Below, piece by piece: positions 11,558 through 18,574 of a stretch of DNA of 40,207 bases; the first letter of the stretch is position 1, and every line of letters begins with the position of its first letter. A program made the position numbers and the translations under genes. This DNA comes from an uncultured Marinomonas sp. Lineage in GTDB: Bacteria; Pseudomonadota; Gammaproteobacteria; Pseudomonadales; Marinomonadaceae. Under the pieces are notes generated by a model. The model was not told the origin of the DNA and ran no database searches. It saw only the letters and a list, made by a program, of their open reading frames with translations. The DNA lies in assembly GCA_947493575.1 (NCBI GenBank), contig CANLRQ010000007.1, forward strand, positions 1 through 40,207, read 5' to 3'.

Positions 11558-12316
11558 TCAGTTTGATTTAGGTCGTGATAAAAATGCTCTAAACGCCGTA
11601 TGGGCTTCCTTAGATTGCAAACGTTCTTTAAAAATCTCACCTTCTCTTAAAAGCATTTTTTGTACAGCCTCATGCTGAGTTTTTTTCAATAACCCCTTAC
11701 TCAAGGCAACTGCTTCAGGGGGTAACTGAGCCAGTTTTTCAGCGTAAGTCATGGTCAAAGAAAGCGCTTCGCCTTCTTCACACAAATGATTTACCATTCC
11801 TATTTCATAAGCTTCTTCAGCTAAAAATGCTTCACCTAACACTAGCTTCTCAAAAGCCTGTTGATATCCGATTAACCGTGGCAACAAATAACTTGCCGCA
11901 GCTTCAGGTACAACACCCAATTTAACAAATGGGAAACATAAGCTGCTTTTTTTTGCCGAAAAAACCATGTCACAATGCAACAGCATCGTTGCACCAATGC
12001 CCACGGCACGACCTTCAACAGCAGCAAACAAGGGTTTAGGATATTTTGATAATGTTTGTAAAAACACCATAATAGGTGACATTTTGTCTGGTTTTTGCGC
12101 TATTTGTACAAACTCTGCCACATCATTTCCAGATGAAAAGTCGTGTCCTGCACCGTAAATAACCGTAACCAACACATCCGAATTAGATTCACCTTCATTT
12201 AAGCTATCGCTTAATGCTTGATACATATCTAATGTAATGGCATTTTTTTTGGAAGGGCGATTCAAACAGATCGTCTGAATTCCACCCGTAATTTCTGATT
12301 GGATAAAATCACTCAT
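11558..12316 (-). CDS. Crotonase-family enzyme, probably enoyl-CoA isomerase type
   Basis: The 252-aa product has a single crotonase domain. HDFSSGNDVAEF and EGRAVGIGATMLLHCD form the oxyanion hole. The two hydratase glutamates are missing: the first aligns with Thr110 (GIGATML) and the second with Phe130 (CFPFVKLG). A Glu is instead present at 138 in GVVPEAAASYLLPR, the position used by delta3,delta2-enoyl-CoA isomerases of the Eci/PECI type. I therefore favour isomerase over hydratase, useful for unsaturated fatty acids. This reading rests on motif alignment by eye. The gene is in the beta-oxidation cluster but separated from its neighbours by terminators, so it may be independently transcribed. 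Confidence 0.85.
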   Translation of the reverse strand: MSDFIQSEITGGIQTICLNRPSKKNAITLDMYQALSDSLNEGESNSDVLVTVIYGAGHDFSSGNDVAEFVQIAQKPDKMSPIMVFLQTLSKYPKPLFAAVEGRAVGIGATMLLHCDMVFSAKKSSLCFPFVKLGVVPEAAASYLLPRLIGYQQAFEKLVLGEAFLAEEAYEIGMVNHLCEEGEALSLTMTYAEKLAQLPPEAVALSKGLLKKTQHEAVQKMLLREGEIFKERLQSKEAHTAFRAFLSRPKSN

Positions 12317-12340
12317 GAGCTACCTTCTTAAACTAAAAAA

Positions 12341-12366
12341 AGCACAATAGTCGTGCAAAAGTATCA
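12341..12366. repeat. Decayed end of TTGAGACC-type MITE
   Basis: AGCACAATAGTCGTGCAAAAGTATCAA resembles the right end of the MITE (AATAGTCGTGCAAGGGTCTCAA). It lies 25 bp upstream of the crotonase start. No left end is evident. Confidence 0.4.
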
Positions 12367-12416
12367 AAAAAAAGTGATCTCTTTTGCTCTAGATAATAAA
12401 ACAAAATTGATCACTT
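12364..12416 (-). terminator. Probable terminator after acyl-CoA ligase
   Basis: AAGTGATC and GATCACTT form an 8-bp stem around a 29-base AT-rich interior, followed on the minus strand by a run of seven T's. It is 49 bp past the ligase stop codon. Confidence 0.55.
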
Positions 12417-12464
12417 CTTGGCCTTTATATTCACTGTATTAAGAGATGTGGAATGACTACACTA

Positions 12465-14132
12465 TTATTCTCTTAACGCACGACGTAAAACCTTACCTAC
12501 ATTGGTTTTAGGCAGTTCATCCCTTACTTCAACGTATTTAGGTACTTTATATGCAGCCAGTTCTTCACGGCAAAAAGTACGAATTTCATCCAAATTAATG
12601 TCTTTTGCATCGCCTTTTAAGACAACAAATGCCTTCACCGCTTCGCCTGTTTTCTCATCAGACACTCCCACAGCCGCCGCTTCTAGAATGTCTTTATGAG
12701 AACTTAAGCAATCTTCTATTTCTGTTGGATAGACGTTAAAACCTGACACATTGATCATATCTTTCGCACGATCAACGATTTGCACATAACCATCAGCATG
12801 GATTTTGGCAATGTCTCCTGTAATAAAGTAACCATCTTCCGTCATATCTTCTTTGGTTGCTTCTTCACGTTGCCAATAACCTTTCATTACTTGAGGGCCA
12901 GAGACACACAGAACTCCGGCTTCGCCTTCTGCGACAACTTGGTTATTTTCACCTATTAGTTTCAACGAAGTGTAATCAACTGGCAAACCAATGGTGCCTA
13001 TTTGCTCTTTACCAACAGGGTTAAAAGACACCACTGGAGAAGTTTCAGTCAAACCATATCCTTCAATTACAGTACGACCAGTAATTCGCTTCCACTCTTC
13101 AGCGGCAGAATGAGTTAATGCCATTCCCCCAGATGCTGTTACTTTCAAACGGGAAAAGTCCAGCTTTTTAAATTCTTCGTTATTACATAAGGCAACAAAT
13201 AAGGTATTCAGCCCCACAAAACCGGAAAACTTCCAGTTCTTTAGCTCTTTCACAAACCCTGGGATGTCACGCGGATTGGGGATTAATATTGTATGTGCAC
13301 CACGACTAACCAAAGTTAATCCGTGTATTAAGAAAGAATAGATGTGATACAAAGGCAGTGGCGCTATATACAGCTCCTCTCCACGAACACAGTGTTCGCT
13401 CAATCTATCACCCAATTGGTAAAGGTTTGAAATGAGGTTGGCATGGGTCAACATAGCGCCTTTCGCAACACCAGTTGTACCACCTGTATATTGCAATACA
13501 GCAATTTCTTCGGGCTTTTTAGGGACAATTTTCGCCGTTAGCTGTTTTCCATCTTCCACTGCAGAAAAGAAACTAATGGCATTCGGTAGAGAAAAAGGTG
13601 GGACCAATTTTTTGACGTATTTAACAACGGAATTAATAAGCCATTTCTTAGGAACTGGATGGAAATCCGCAATTTCCGTTACAAAAACGTGTTTAATACC
13701 CGTTTGATCAATGATTTTTTCAACGTTATGCGCCATATTGGCAAACACAACCAGAGCCTTTGCCCCGGAATCGTTAAACTGATGTAGCAACTCTTTCGGG
13801 GTATAAAGTGGATTAGTGTTCACCACAATTAAACCCGCTTTCATTGCGCCAAAAACAGCTACTGGAGACTGGATCACATTGGGCAATTGAATGGCGATAC
13901 GGTCACCAACTTGTAAATCTGTATGCTTTTGAAGGTAAGCGGCAAAAGCACTAGAAAGCATGTCTAATTCTGCATAGGTAATGGTTTTACCCATACAAGT
14001 ATAAGCAGGTAGATCTTTAAATTCATTACACGAATGTAGGAACACATCAATAACTGACTGGAAATTTTGAGGGTTCAAACCTTCAGGAATCCAGCAACCC
14101 GGCTTCTTACTCGCTGCGGTGTCTGTAGTCAT
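12465..14132 (-). CDS. fadD: Long-chain fatty acyl-CoA ligase
   Basis: The 555-aa product is an ANL-superfamily adenylating enzyme of FadD length. The phosphate loop is YTGGTTGVAKGAMLTHANL at about 215-233, followed by GYGLTETSP in the middle and a FADD-type motif in DGYFITGDIA...GYVQIVDRAKDMINVSGFNVYP. The C-terminal lysine is in KTNVGKVLRRALRE. It activates fatty acids to acyl-CoA with ATP at the inner face of the membrane, supplying the rest of the cluster. It starts after the hairpin that follows the SCP2 gene. A second unrelated FadD could exist elsewhere; the symbol is assigned by similarity. Confidence 0.93.
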   Translation of the reverse strand: MTTDTAASKKPGCWIPEGLNPQNFQSVIDVFLHSCNEFKDLPAYTCMGKTITYAELDMLSSAFAAYLQKHTDLQVGDRIAIQLPNVIQSPVAVFGAMKAGLIVVNTNPLYTPKELLHQFNDSGAKALVVFANMAHNVEKIIDQTGIKHVFVTEIADFHPVPKKWLINSVVKYVKKLVPPFSLPNAISFFSAVEDGKQLTAKIVPKKPEEIAVLQYTGGTTGVAKGAMLTHANLISNLYQLGDRLSEHCVRGEELYIAPLPLYHIYSFLIHGLTLVSRGAHTILIPNPRDIPGFVKELKNWKFSGFVGLNTLFVALCNNEEFKKLDFSRLKVTASGGMALTHSAAEEWKRITGRTVIEGYGLTETSPVVSFNPVGKEQIGTIGLPVDYTSLKLIGENNQVVAEGEAGVLCVSGPQVMKGYWQREEATKEDMTEDGYFITGDIAKIHADGYVQIVDRAKDMINVSGFNVYPTEIEDCLSSHKDILEAAAVGVSDEKTGEAVKAFVVLKGDAKDINLDEIRTFCREELAAYKVPKYVEVRDELPKTNVGKVLRRALRE

Positions 14133-14181
14133 GGTAACGCTCCTGTTTGTTTTTTTTATAGGAGAAACCTGTTACGAATAA

Positions 14182-14212
14182 ACCCAACTTCGATCATTAT
14201 CAGAAGTTGGGT
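14182..14212 (-). terminator. Hairpin between SCP2 gene and fadD
   Basis: ACCCAACTTC and GAAGTTGGGT form a perfect 10-bp stem with an 11-base loop. Only a weak T-rich tail (TTTATTC) follows on the minus strand, so it may be a leaky terminator or an mRNA-stabilising stem. Confidence 0.5.
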
Positions 14213-14246
14213 CACTTAAGTACATTAACTTGTCATTTCGCCCCGA

Positions 14247-14561
14247 TTAATTAGGGAAAAGCTGAGTTAATTTTGTCGCTAACATAATGTCTCCATCTGC
14301 TTGTATTTTACCCTGCATAAAGGCATCCATACCATCCAACTCATCACTCATTATGCCTTTTAATGTTTCTAATTCCATACTAAGAGTAACCGTTGCATCG
14401 TCATGTTCACCTTCTGTAAGAGAACATTTGTCATCTTCAATTTCAATATAAAAAGAGTCAGAACTGTCAATTTCAAACTGAAAAACCGCTTCCATTCCAT
14501 CCGCTTCTTCAGAATTAAAACGATCTACCATAGTTTCAAAAACACTTTTTGCATTACTCAT
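14247..14561 (-). CDS. SCP2 sterol-binding-domain protein
   Basis: The 104-aa acidic protein is a stand-alone SCP2 domain: MVDRFN near the start, an FYIEIEDDKCSLTEGEHDDATVTLSM core, and LDGMDAFMQGKIQADGDIMLATKLTQLFP at the end. SCP2 folds bind fatty acyl-CoA or other lipids in a hydrophobic pocket. Bacterial single-domain versions often sit with beta-oxidation or phospholipid genes. Here it lies 85 bp downstream of an acyl-CoA dehydrogenase and upstream of fadD. A role in presenting or buffering acyl-CoA is plausible but inferred. Confidence 0.9.
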   Translation of the reverse strand: MSNAKSVFETMVDRFNSEEADGMEAVFQFEIDSSDSFYIEIEDDKCSLTEGEHDDATVTLSMELETLKGIMSDELDGMDAFMQGKIQADGDIMLATKLTQLFPN

Positions 14562-14646
14562 TCTTGTTATTCCTATTCAATTCTATCGTATCAACATTAT
14601 TCGTTATGTATTTTTTGGTATCTCTTTAGACCTTAAAAAACAGATC

Positions 14647-16446
14647 TTAAACAATGACAAAGTTCTCTTCGTCCATTGCTAACAAACTTTCTGCCCCAGC
14701 CAGCATGGCTTCTGCATGAGTACGGGTACGTGGCAATAATCGCTCATAGTAGAATGTGGCCGTTTGCAGTTTCGCCGTATAAAAACCCACTTCATCAGAA
14801 CCTTCGTCTAATTTATTCTGCGCTGTAATCGCCATGTTTGCCCAAAAATACGCCAACACAACATAGCCAGAGAACATTAAATAATCAAATGATGCCGCGC
14901 CTACTTCATCTTTGTTTCGCATAGCTTTCATGCCGATTTTTAGAGTTAAATCGCCCCATTCACCATTTAATTTATTCAAAACAGTAATATATGATTTAAA
15001 ACGCTTGTCACCTTTGTGTTCTTTACAGAACTTATGCACAATTTTTGTGAAGCGTTTTAGTGTGGCACCTTGAGTCATAAGTACTTTTCGACCTAATAAA
15101 TCAAGCGCCTGAATTCCTGTTGTTCCTTCATATAACATAGAGATTCGTGCATCACGCACATTCTGCTCCATACCCCATTCTGCGATATAGCCATGGCCAC
15201 CAAACACTTGAAGACCTTGGTTGGCTGATTCAAAACCCGTCTCTGTTAAAAAGGCTTTTGCTATTGGCGTCAGCAATGACATTAACTCATCGGCTTCAGC
15301 TTTCTCATCAGCTGAACCTTTTTTAGTGATGTCAACCAGTTTAGAACAATAATGAACAAGTGCACGCCCACCTTCAGAAAAAGCTTTTTGAGTTAACAGC
15401 ATACGGCGCACATCAGGGTGAACAATAATCGCATCGGCGGCTTTTTCTGGTGATTTAGCGCCAGACAGAGAACGCATTTGCAGACGGTCTTTAGCGTAGG
15501 CAACGGAGTTTTGTAACGCCCACTCAGCATGAACCAACCCTTGGATAGCAGTACCAAGACGCGCTGTATTCATAAAGGTAAACATGCAGTTTAGGCCTTT
15601 ATTTGCAGGGCCAATTAAATACCCTTTAGCACCATCAAAGTTCATAACACAGGTTGCATTACCATGAATACCCATCTTATGTTCAATAGATCCACATGAC
15701 ACACCATTACGCTCGGCAGCTTCACCATCTGCGCCCACATTAAATTTAGGCACAATAAACAATGAAATACCTTTTGTTCCTTCAGGCGCGCCCGCAATAC
15801 GAGCCAACACGATGTGAACAATATTGCCCGCCATATCGTGTTCACCTGCAGATATAAAAATCTTTGTACCTGTTAGAGAGTAAGAACCGTCTTCGTTTGG
15901 TTCTGCCTTAGTTTTCAGCATCCCCAAATCTGTACCACAATGGGATTCCGTTAAGCACATTGTGCCTGTCCACTCACCTGATACCAGCTTTGTTAGATAG
16001 GTTTCCTTTTGCTCATCCGTACCATGGATCTCAATTGTATTCATTGCGCCATGGCTCAGACCCGGATACATGCTCCACGACCAATTGGCCGATGCAATCA
16101 TCTCCGTCACCATCATACCTAATGATTCTGGTAAACCTTGGCCACCAAACTCTTCCGCATGAGCCAATGAAGGCCAGCCACCTTCTACATATTGTTGGTA
16201 AGCTTCTTTAAAACCATCAGGTGTTTTTACAACACCATCTTCAAAACTGCACCCTTGTTGATCTCCAACACGGTTTAAAGGAGACAACACTCGTTCGGAG
16301 AATTTAGCGCCTTCTTCTAAAATGGCATCAATCATGTCCGGAGTGGCTTCTTCACCACCAGGCAAGTTTGAATAATGGGTCGAAAAATTCAGTAACTCTT
16401 CCGTTACAAATTTAATATCACGTAAGGGTGCTTTATATTCAGGCAT
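14647..16446 (-). CDS. Acyl-CoA dehydrogenase (large, DmdC-like type)
   Basis: The 599-aa product is longer than classic 380-aa dehydrogenases and belongs to the type with an extra C-terminal domain. That type includes DmdC (methylmercaptopropionyl-CoA dehydrogenase) and many fatty acyl-CoA dehydrogenases. The motif CLTESHCGTDLGMLKT lies near 164-179, FGGHGY at 415-420, and the catalytic base is Glu440 in LYEGTTGIQALDLLGRK. It oxidises acyl-CoA to trans-2-enoyl-CoA, passing electrons to ETF. Its place at the head of a fad/etf cluster favours fatty acids as substrate. A role in DMSP use is possible in a marine organism, but no other dmd gene is seen. Confidence 0.93.
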   Translation of the reverse strand: MPEYKAPLRDIKFVTEELLNFSTHYSNLPGGEEATPDMIDAILEEGAKFSERVLSPLNRVGDQQGCSFEDGVVKTPDGFKEAYQQYVEGGWPSLAHAEEFGGQGLPESLGMMVTEMIASANWSWSMYPGLSHGAMNTIEIHGTDEQKETYLTKLVSGEWTGTMCLTESHCGTDLGMLKTKAEPNEDGSYSLTGTKIFISAGEHDMAGNIVHIVLARIAGAPEGTKGISLFIVPKFNVGADGEAAERNGVSCGSIEHKMGIHGNATCVMNFDGAKGYLIGPANKGLNCMFTFMNTARLGTAIQGLVHAEWALQNSVAYAKDRLQMRSLSGAKSPEKAADAIIVHPDVRRMLLTQKAFSEGGRALVHYCSKLVDITKKGSADEKAEADELMSLLTPIAKAFLTETGFESANQGLQVFGGHGYIAEWGMEQNVRDARISMLYEGTTGIQALDLLGRKVLMTQGATLKRFTKIVHKFCKEHKGDKRFKSYITVLNKLNGEWGDLTLKIGMKAMRNKDEVGAASFDYLMFSGYVVLAYFWANMAITAQNKLDEGSDEVGFYTAKLQTATFYYERLLPRTRTHAEAMLAGAESLLAMDEENFVIV

Positions 16447-16667
16447 GTGTTCTATCCCATTTCTTATTGTATTCGATCATTGCACTCATTCAGACAATGG
16501 TGCGCTTATGCATTAAGAGTGGGTCATAAATGCAAATCACTCAATAACAAAAGCCACCAAAAACCCTGACAAAAATAATCACTGTGAAGAAATAAGACAT
16601 ACGAAAGCAATCAAAGAAAAGATCACCTTATCAGACAAAACGTTAAAAACTCATTAAAATACGTTAT

Positions 16668-17723
16668 TTACGTGAATTTTAAGCACAAATTAGCCACTAT
16701 TTCATACCACTTTTCATTCGCAGAGCCTATCACTTCAAAACGACTATTTTCACTCCAAAGTGACATTTCCATCTTTAACTCACCTCTTGCAGCATTTACA
16801 AATAGTCCCATGCCATCATTTAACTTAAACACACCCTTCATACGATACACACCTTCAAGAGCGGTAATATCAGATAATGCCGTGTTTAATGAAGACTGAG
16901 TAAATAGGACAGAATCTGACCAACGCCAACCCGCTACCTGCATACCGTCTTGCTCTTTTAAATAATGATCTTGGCTATTTAAATGGCTGTGGCTGTGGCT
17001 GTGGCTGTGGCTGTGGCTGTGGCTGTGGCTGTGGCTGTGGCTGTGGCTAATATGATGAGCTTCTTCTGGAAGAGAAGGTGACACTATAGAAAGGGAATCC
17101 GTTAAGCCAATGTCTAAATCTTCTACATTTAAACTCATGGGATTGGATAAGAAGTAACGCTCTTGGTTTTTTTCCTGACAATATTGCTTTAAGCGCTGTG
17201 AATCTTGATCTGTGTAAACATCTGCATGGCTAAACACAATGCCATTAGCAGATTCCACTTGGTCGTTAAAAATCTCATGCTCTACATAACGAGAGTCAGA
17301 AAGATGACGGGCATCAATCACACAAAAAGCACCGCTCACTAGCAATACATCCTGATACTCTGGCGCACGCAATTTTTCTAATATTTGTTTGGGGTGGCCA
17401 AGTCCTGAAGGCTCAATAAAGATACGGTCTGGATTTTTCTCGCGTATTAGCTGGTTCAAACCTTGTGCAAACGCCGCCGACGTTGTGCAGCACACACAAC
17501 CACCCGGAACTTCTTTAATCGCTACATTATCTTTGAATAAACTGCCCTGTTGTTGGGTATTTTGTAATAACACACCATCTAAGCCTATATCGCCAAATTC
17601 GTTCACTAGCACAGCCCAACGTTCGTAAGCGGGTGCTTGTTCTAGTAAATGGCGAATTAAAGTGGTCTTCCCTGCACCTAAAAAACCTGTGATGACAGTG
17701 ACTTTAATACCTTGGTAACGCAT
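16668..17723 (-). CDS. CobW/COG0523-family GTPase, probable metallochaperone, with His-Ser tract
   Basis: The start is ATG 17723 (MRYQGIKVTVITGFLGAGKT), with AGG upstream; the longer frame has no support. The 351-aa product has a Walker A at residues 13-20, the family's metal-binding CxCC-type motif GGCVCC at 74-79, and FIEPSGLGHP. About 11 consecutive His-Ser dipeptides lie at about 226-247 between the GTPase and C-terminal domains; this is a typical site for a histidine metal-binding loop. COG0523 proteins deliver zinc, cobalt or other metals using GTP. The metal is not determined here, and no Zur-like site was recognised. It is transcribed toward the acyl-CoA dehydrogenase, 221 bp away, with no evident functional link. 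Confidence 0.9.
   Translation of the reverse strand: MRYQGIKVTVITGFLGAGKTTLIRHLLEQAPAYERWAVLVNEFGDIGLDGVLLQNTQQQGSLFKDNVAIKEVPGGCVCCTTSAAFAQGLNQLIREKNPDRIFIEPSGLGHPKQILEKLRAPEYQDVLLVSGAFCVIDARHLSDSRYVEHEIFNDQVESANGIVFSHADVYTDQDSQRLKQYCQEKNQERYFLSNPMSLNVEDLDIGLTDSLSIVSPSLPEEAHHISHSHSHSHSHSHSHSHSHSHSHLNSQDHYLKEQDGMQVAGWRWSDSVLFTQSSLNTALSDITALEGVYRMKGVFKLNDGMGLFVNAARGELKMEMSLWSENSRFEVIGSANEKWYEIVANLCLKFT
16985..17048. repeat. Hexanucleotide microsatellite (GGCTGT)n, about 10.7 units
   Basis: The unit GGCTGT on the plus strand is repeated perfectly ten full times plus four bases. On the coding strand it encodes alternating His and Ser. Copy-number change would keep the frame and only alter tract length. 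Confidence 0.97.
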
Positions 17724-17885
17724 GGGAATACCTTTTGAACTAGTTAGACGGGAAAAACACATAGAGGATAGTAATCAAAAGTAAGCTTAAAATCATTGGG
17801 CACTCTTAACCACTCCTTTGTTTTCAGATTGCTCTTTTAAACTAACAGCACTCTCGGTTTACCTAAACCCATAGATCCAATGTAG

Positions 17886-17912
17886 GTCTGGCCTTTAGGC
17901 CGACAATACTCT
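17886..17912. repeat. REP-like palindrome
   Basis: GTAGGTCTGGCCTTTAGGCCGACAAT is the reverse-orientation relative of the palindrome at 2225-2250 (TTGTCGGCCTGAAGGCGCGACC). It lies in the cobW upstream gap together with the long hairpin. Confidence 0.65.
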
Positions 17913-17952
17913 CTTAGTGAGATCCATATAAATACCAATAAACTGTACAACA

Positions 17953-18019
17953 AAAAGCCTTCGTCTTTTCTGCTTGCATCACTCTCGTAGTCAGCGCAGA
18001 AAAGACAAAGGCTTTTTAG
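17953..18019. repeat. Long palindromic hairpin element, copy 2 (inverted), likely terminator
   Basis: AAAAAGCCTTCGTCTTTTCTGC pairs with GCAGAAAAGACAAAGGCTTTTT. The core TTGCATCACTCTCGTAGTCAGCG is the reverse complement of the core at 1976-2042 with few changes. On the minus strand it ends in T's about 45 bp beyond the 38-aa ORF's stop, so it could terminate that transcript. Confidence 0.75.
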
Positions 18020-18064
18020 GGTGTTATTGATAAGAATACAACTCAATCCATTGATAACATTAAA

Positions 18065-18181
18065 TCAACAGTATGGATTTTTTAATAAAGAATCTACATA
18101 CAGACCTATGATAGCGACAAGGACAATAACACCCGCCACGATGAAGAGAGAAAGTTTATTACTGAGCTTCATAGATTTCAT
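18065..18181 (-). CDS. Small single-span membrane peptide (38 aa), unrecognised
   Basis: Reading the minus strand from ATG 18181 gives 38 residues: a short basic N-terminus (MKSMKLSNKLS), a strong hydrophobic span (LFIVAGVIVLVAIIGLYV), then DSLLKNPYC and TGA. This profile (positive-inside, about 18-residue span, short tail) is unlikely by chance and typical of small bacterial membrane proteins. GGGGAG lies 14 bases upstream, inside the end of the preceding 39-aa ORF, and the gap between the two ORFs is 10 nt, suggesting coupling. It lies downstream of, and in the same direction as, the PspA/YqiJ/YqiK operon, although a terminator and a MITE intervene. I do not recognise a family. Confidence 0.5.
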   Translation of the reverse strand: MKSMKLSNKLSLFIVAGVIVLVAIIGLYVDSLLKNPYC

Positions 18182-18191
18182 GCAATCACGC

Positions 18192-18311
18192 TCACTCCCC
18201 GTCTACTAAACGATATCTAGACTTTCCATGACTAATAGCGGCGTTAAGATGTCCTTGAATAGTATTATTTAGAGAAATCTGCATAGATACTTGTTTGTTA
18301 TTTTGTTGCAT
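18192..18311 (-). CDS. Small ORF (39 aa) paired with the membrane peptide, unrecognised
   Basis: From ATG 18311 the minus strand encodes 39 residues beginning MQQNNKQVSM and ending RYRLVDGE, then TGA. It is polar, with a run QISLNNTIQGHLNAAISHGK and no membrane span or signal peptide. GGA stands very near the start (TTGGAAATG), a weak ribosome site. The next ORF begins 10 nt later. An IS5-type MITE lies only 39 bp upstream, so the promoter may come from, or be displaced by, that element. Reality as a gene is uncertain; pairing with the membrane peptide is the main support. Confidence 0.35.
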   Translation of the reverse strand: MQQNNKQVSMQISLNNTIQGHLNAAISHGKSRYRLVDGE

Positions 18312-18350
18312 TTCCAATCATATTAGAATAAAGAGAACCATTGTACATAG

Positions 18351-18500
18351 GGAAGGTGCAAATAAGTCTACTAAGCCTCAGTCTATCAGAGAAACTGTCA
18401 AATAAGGCACGGTTCTGCAGGAATGTTCATATCTTTCAAAGGGTCGTAACTAAATGTGTCATTTTCTCTGAAAGACCCGCAGCGCATGGTCGCACCCTCC
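18351..18500. mobile_element. IS5-type MITE, internally deleted copy
   Basis: It begins GGAAGGTGCAAATAAGTCTACTAAGCCTC and matches the 262-bp copy at 38935-39196 for about 140 bp, to the GCATGGTC motif. It then jumps to a short right end, GCACCCTCC. The ends resemble those of IS5. CTAG follows the right end, consistent with a YTAR target. No transposase is present. Confidence 0.75.
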
Positions 18501-18515
18501 CTAGGCTTAATGTAA

Positions 18516-18547
18516 CCAAAAATAGGGGATTATGATGTGCCCCTATT
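18516..18547 (-). terminator. Rho-independent terminator after the flotillin gene
   Basis: On the minus strand AATAGGGG and CCCCTATT form an 8-bp stem with an 11-base loop, followed by TTTTTGG. It is 27 bp past the yqiK-like stop codon. Confidence 0.8.
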
Positions 18548-18574
18548 GATTTCGGTTGCTTAGTGTTGATGAGA

